A stretch of 26,437 nt of DNA from Alkalibaculum bacchi (GTDB taxonomy: Bacteria; Bacillota; Clostridia; Eubacteriales; Alkalibacteraceae). Shown here in pieces: positions 25,126 to 26,437 of this stretch. The stretch spans positions 1 to 26,437 of the forward strand of contig NZ_CALNCS010000180.1 in NCBI RefSeq assembly GCF_937875145.1, read 5' to 3'. Numbering within the stretch: position 1 is the stretch's first letter; each line of letters begins with the position of its first letter. The translations under genes and the position numbers were made by a program. The notes below the pieces were generated by a model. The model did not search any database, was not told where the DNA came from, and saw only the letters and a list, made by a program, of their open reading frames with translations.

Positions 25126-25789
25126 AATCGCTTATACAAACAAGTTGACTAAAATAAATCCAAAAATCAAATTTGTTGCAGCAATGATTTTGCTATTTAC
25201 AGCAATTATTTTTGAGAACATACCTATGTACATTGGTATGTTTCTCTTTATTGGATTTGTACTGGTTCAATTTGCAGGCATAAAACTTAATCGTTATCTT
25301 AAGTTTTTTATGATACCTTCATCCTTCTTATTATTGAGCCTAGTAACTATTTTGATTTCTGTATCAAAGAGTGCAGATGTTTTTCTTTATAATATTTCAG
25401 TAGGAGGATTTTACATTGGCATAACGCAGTCTTCTTTAAATCGATGTTTTATCTTGTTTTTTAGAGCCTTAGCCTGTCTTTCTTCTACTTATTTTCTTGC
25501 CTTAACGGTGCCCATTAACCAGCTATTAAAAATATTAAAGAGTATGAAAATGCCAATTGTAGTATTGGAGATGGTCATGCTCATTTATAGGTTTATAATG
25601 ATGTTCTTGGAAGAATACAAAGATATGCAGACGGCTATATATTTGAAATTTGGATATGGAAATCTAAGGACATCCTATAGATCTATGTCTTTGCTCCTTG
25701 TCAGTCTCTTCACTAGAATGATGAATAGATATGAGGAATTGAGCATTTCACTAGAAGTAAAATTATATGATGGAGATTTTCATGTATAG
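25109..25789 (+). CDS. cbiQ: Cobalt ECF transporter T component CbiQ
   Basis: Transmembrane coupling component that links CbiM/CbiN to the CbiO ATPase, 226 aa. Several hydrophobic helices are followed by a C-terminal cytoplasmic part. RFIMMFLEEYKDMQTAIYLK and SLLLVSLFTRMMNRYEELS correspond to the region holding the two short Ala/Arg coupling helices of the family. The start lies inside the cbiN end, and the AG-rich stretch before it can serve as ribosome site. The gap to cbiO is 97 bases without a visible gene. Confidence 0.93.
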   Translation: MLQVDKIAYTNKLTKINPKIKFVAAMILLFTAIIFENIPMYIGMFLFIGFVLVQFAGIKLNRYLKFFMIPSSFLLLSLVTILISVSKSADVFLYNISVGGFYIGITQSSLNRCFILFFRALACLSSTYFLALTVPINQLLKILKSMKMPIVVLEMVMLIYRFIMMFLEEYKDMQTAIYLKFGYGNLRTSYRSMSLLLVSLFTRMMNRYEELSISLEVKLYDGDFHV

Positions 25790-25886
25790 GCTATAGAATT
25801 GCCATAATCTATATATGATCCCTTGAGGAAAATAAAAAGATAATGCGAGCTTAAGCAAAGTAACAAAGACATGCAAGGAGGCTTTT

Positions 25887-26437
25887 ATGTTAAGAACAGA
25901 GCACTTGACTTATAAATATGAAGATAATACCATAGCCTTAAAAGATGTAAAAATCAACTTAAATAATGGTAAAATCATCGCTCTTATTGGGGGCAATGGA
26001 GCAGGAAAATCTACTATGTTTTTAAATCTAATGGGCATATTAAAACCGACAGAGGGTATCATTCTTTTTAATGGGCAACCACTAGAGTATAATAAAAAAT
26101 ATATGTACGAATATCGTCAAAAGGTGAGTTTGGTTTTCCAAGATCCAGATAAACAAATATTTCACTCGAATGTCTATGATGATGTAGCTTTTGCCTTGAG
26201 AAATATTGGATTACCTGAAGATGAAGTAAAGCGCAGGGTAGACGACGCCTTAATACAAACTGAAGCATATGATTTTAAAGAAAAAGCTGTCCACTACCTC
26301 AGCTATGGACAGAAAAAAAGAGTAGCCATTGCTGGAGTCATAGCTCTAAATACACAAGTTATACTCTTTGATGAGCCAACAGCCGGTTTAGACCCAGCAA
26401 TGACAAGAGGAGTTGTCAAAATTATCAATACTTTAGC
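25887..26437 (+). CDS. cbiO: Cobalt ECF transporter ATPase CbiO (3' end outside window)
   Basis: ATPase of the cobalt importer; the first 183 residues are visible and the frame is open to the edge. Walker A is GGNGAGKST (residues 35-43), the Q-loop block VFQDPDKQIF is present, the signature is LSYGQKKRVAIAG, and Walker B is VILFDEPTAGLDP. The LSYGQ form of the signature and the VFQDPD block are typical of ECF/CbiO ATPases. AAGGAGG precedes the ATG by six bases. It is the last gene of the cbiMNQO set seen here. Confidence 0.95.
   Translation, partial: MLRTEHLTYKYEDNTIALKDVKINLNNGKIIALIGGNGAGKSTMFLNLMGILKPTEGIILFNGQPLEYNKKYMYEYRQKVSLVFQDPDKQIFHSNVYDDVAFALRNIGLPEDEVKRRVDDALIQTEAYDFKEKAVHYLSYGQKKRVAIAGVIALNTQVILFDEPTAGLDPAMTRGVVKIINTL

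Noticed and set aside
1..26437. tRNA, rRNA, CRISPR arrays, insertion sequences or transposase genes
   Set aside because: No cloverleaf, direct-repeat array or transposase-like reading frame was recognised by eye anywhere in the window.

Overview
The window is AT-rich and almost every gene lies on the + strand in long head-to-tail runs with Shine-Dalgarno sequences. Gene families and codon style suggest a low-GC anaerobic Firmicute of the Clostridia type (inference from composition and gene content; no marker gene is present). The theme is cobalt and corrinoid metabolism: three CobN-type chelatase large subunits, ChlI/ChlD-type AAA+ chelatase subunits, two radical SAM/SPASM proteins, a BtuFCD-type corrinoid importer, the corrinoid-salvage enzyme CbiZ, a CbiR-like enzyme, the cobalt importer CbiMNQO, and two cobalamin riboswitches.

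Layout. 1-6044: module 1, cobN (5' end outside the window), chlD, chlI and radical SAM protein 1. 6045-6647: a decayed flavodoxin-like remnant, then a cobalamin riboswitch with a putative terminator. 6648-15109: the operon under that riboswitch, btuF-btuC-btuD-cbiZ-cobN (1250 aa). 15110-16839: a two-gene DrrAB/NodIJ-like ABC exporter flanked by inverted repeats. 16918-18139: the last ~53 codons of a second chlD, then a second chlI that has lost its start codon and carries a frameshift and a nonsense codon. 18149-22515: radical SAM protein 2, overlapping by 4 bases a divergent 1108-aa CobN homologue that has lost hallmark residues. 22635-23615: a TIM-barrel protein, probably CbiR. 23694-24008: promoter, second cobalamin riboswitch and a clear intrinsic terminator. 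24096-26437: cbiM-cbiN-cbiQ-cbiO, with cbiO running off the right edge.

How the parts fit together. Low cobalamin should open both riboswitches, raising corrinoid uptake (BtuFCD), remodelling (CbiZ, perhaps CbiR) and cobalt uptake (CbiMNQO). The CobN/ChlI/ChlD proteins form an ATP-dependent chelatase of the class I type (cobalt or magnesium chelatase). The order cobN-chlD-chlI-rSAM in module 1 recurs as cobN-[ABC exporter]-chlD remnant-broken chlI-rSAM-cobN-like. This points to an old duplication in which most of the second chlD was replaced or lost and chlI decayed, while the radical SAM gene and the odd CobN-like gene stayed open.

The most unusual part is the repeated pairing of a complete SPASM radical SAM protein with chelatase genes. 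In the second copy it is translationally coupled to a CobN homologue that looks catalytically disabled. A working idea, not shown by the sequence alone, is that the pair binds and chemically modifies a tetrapyrrole or corrinoid.
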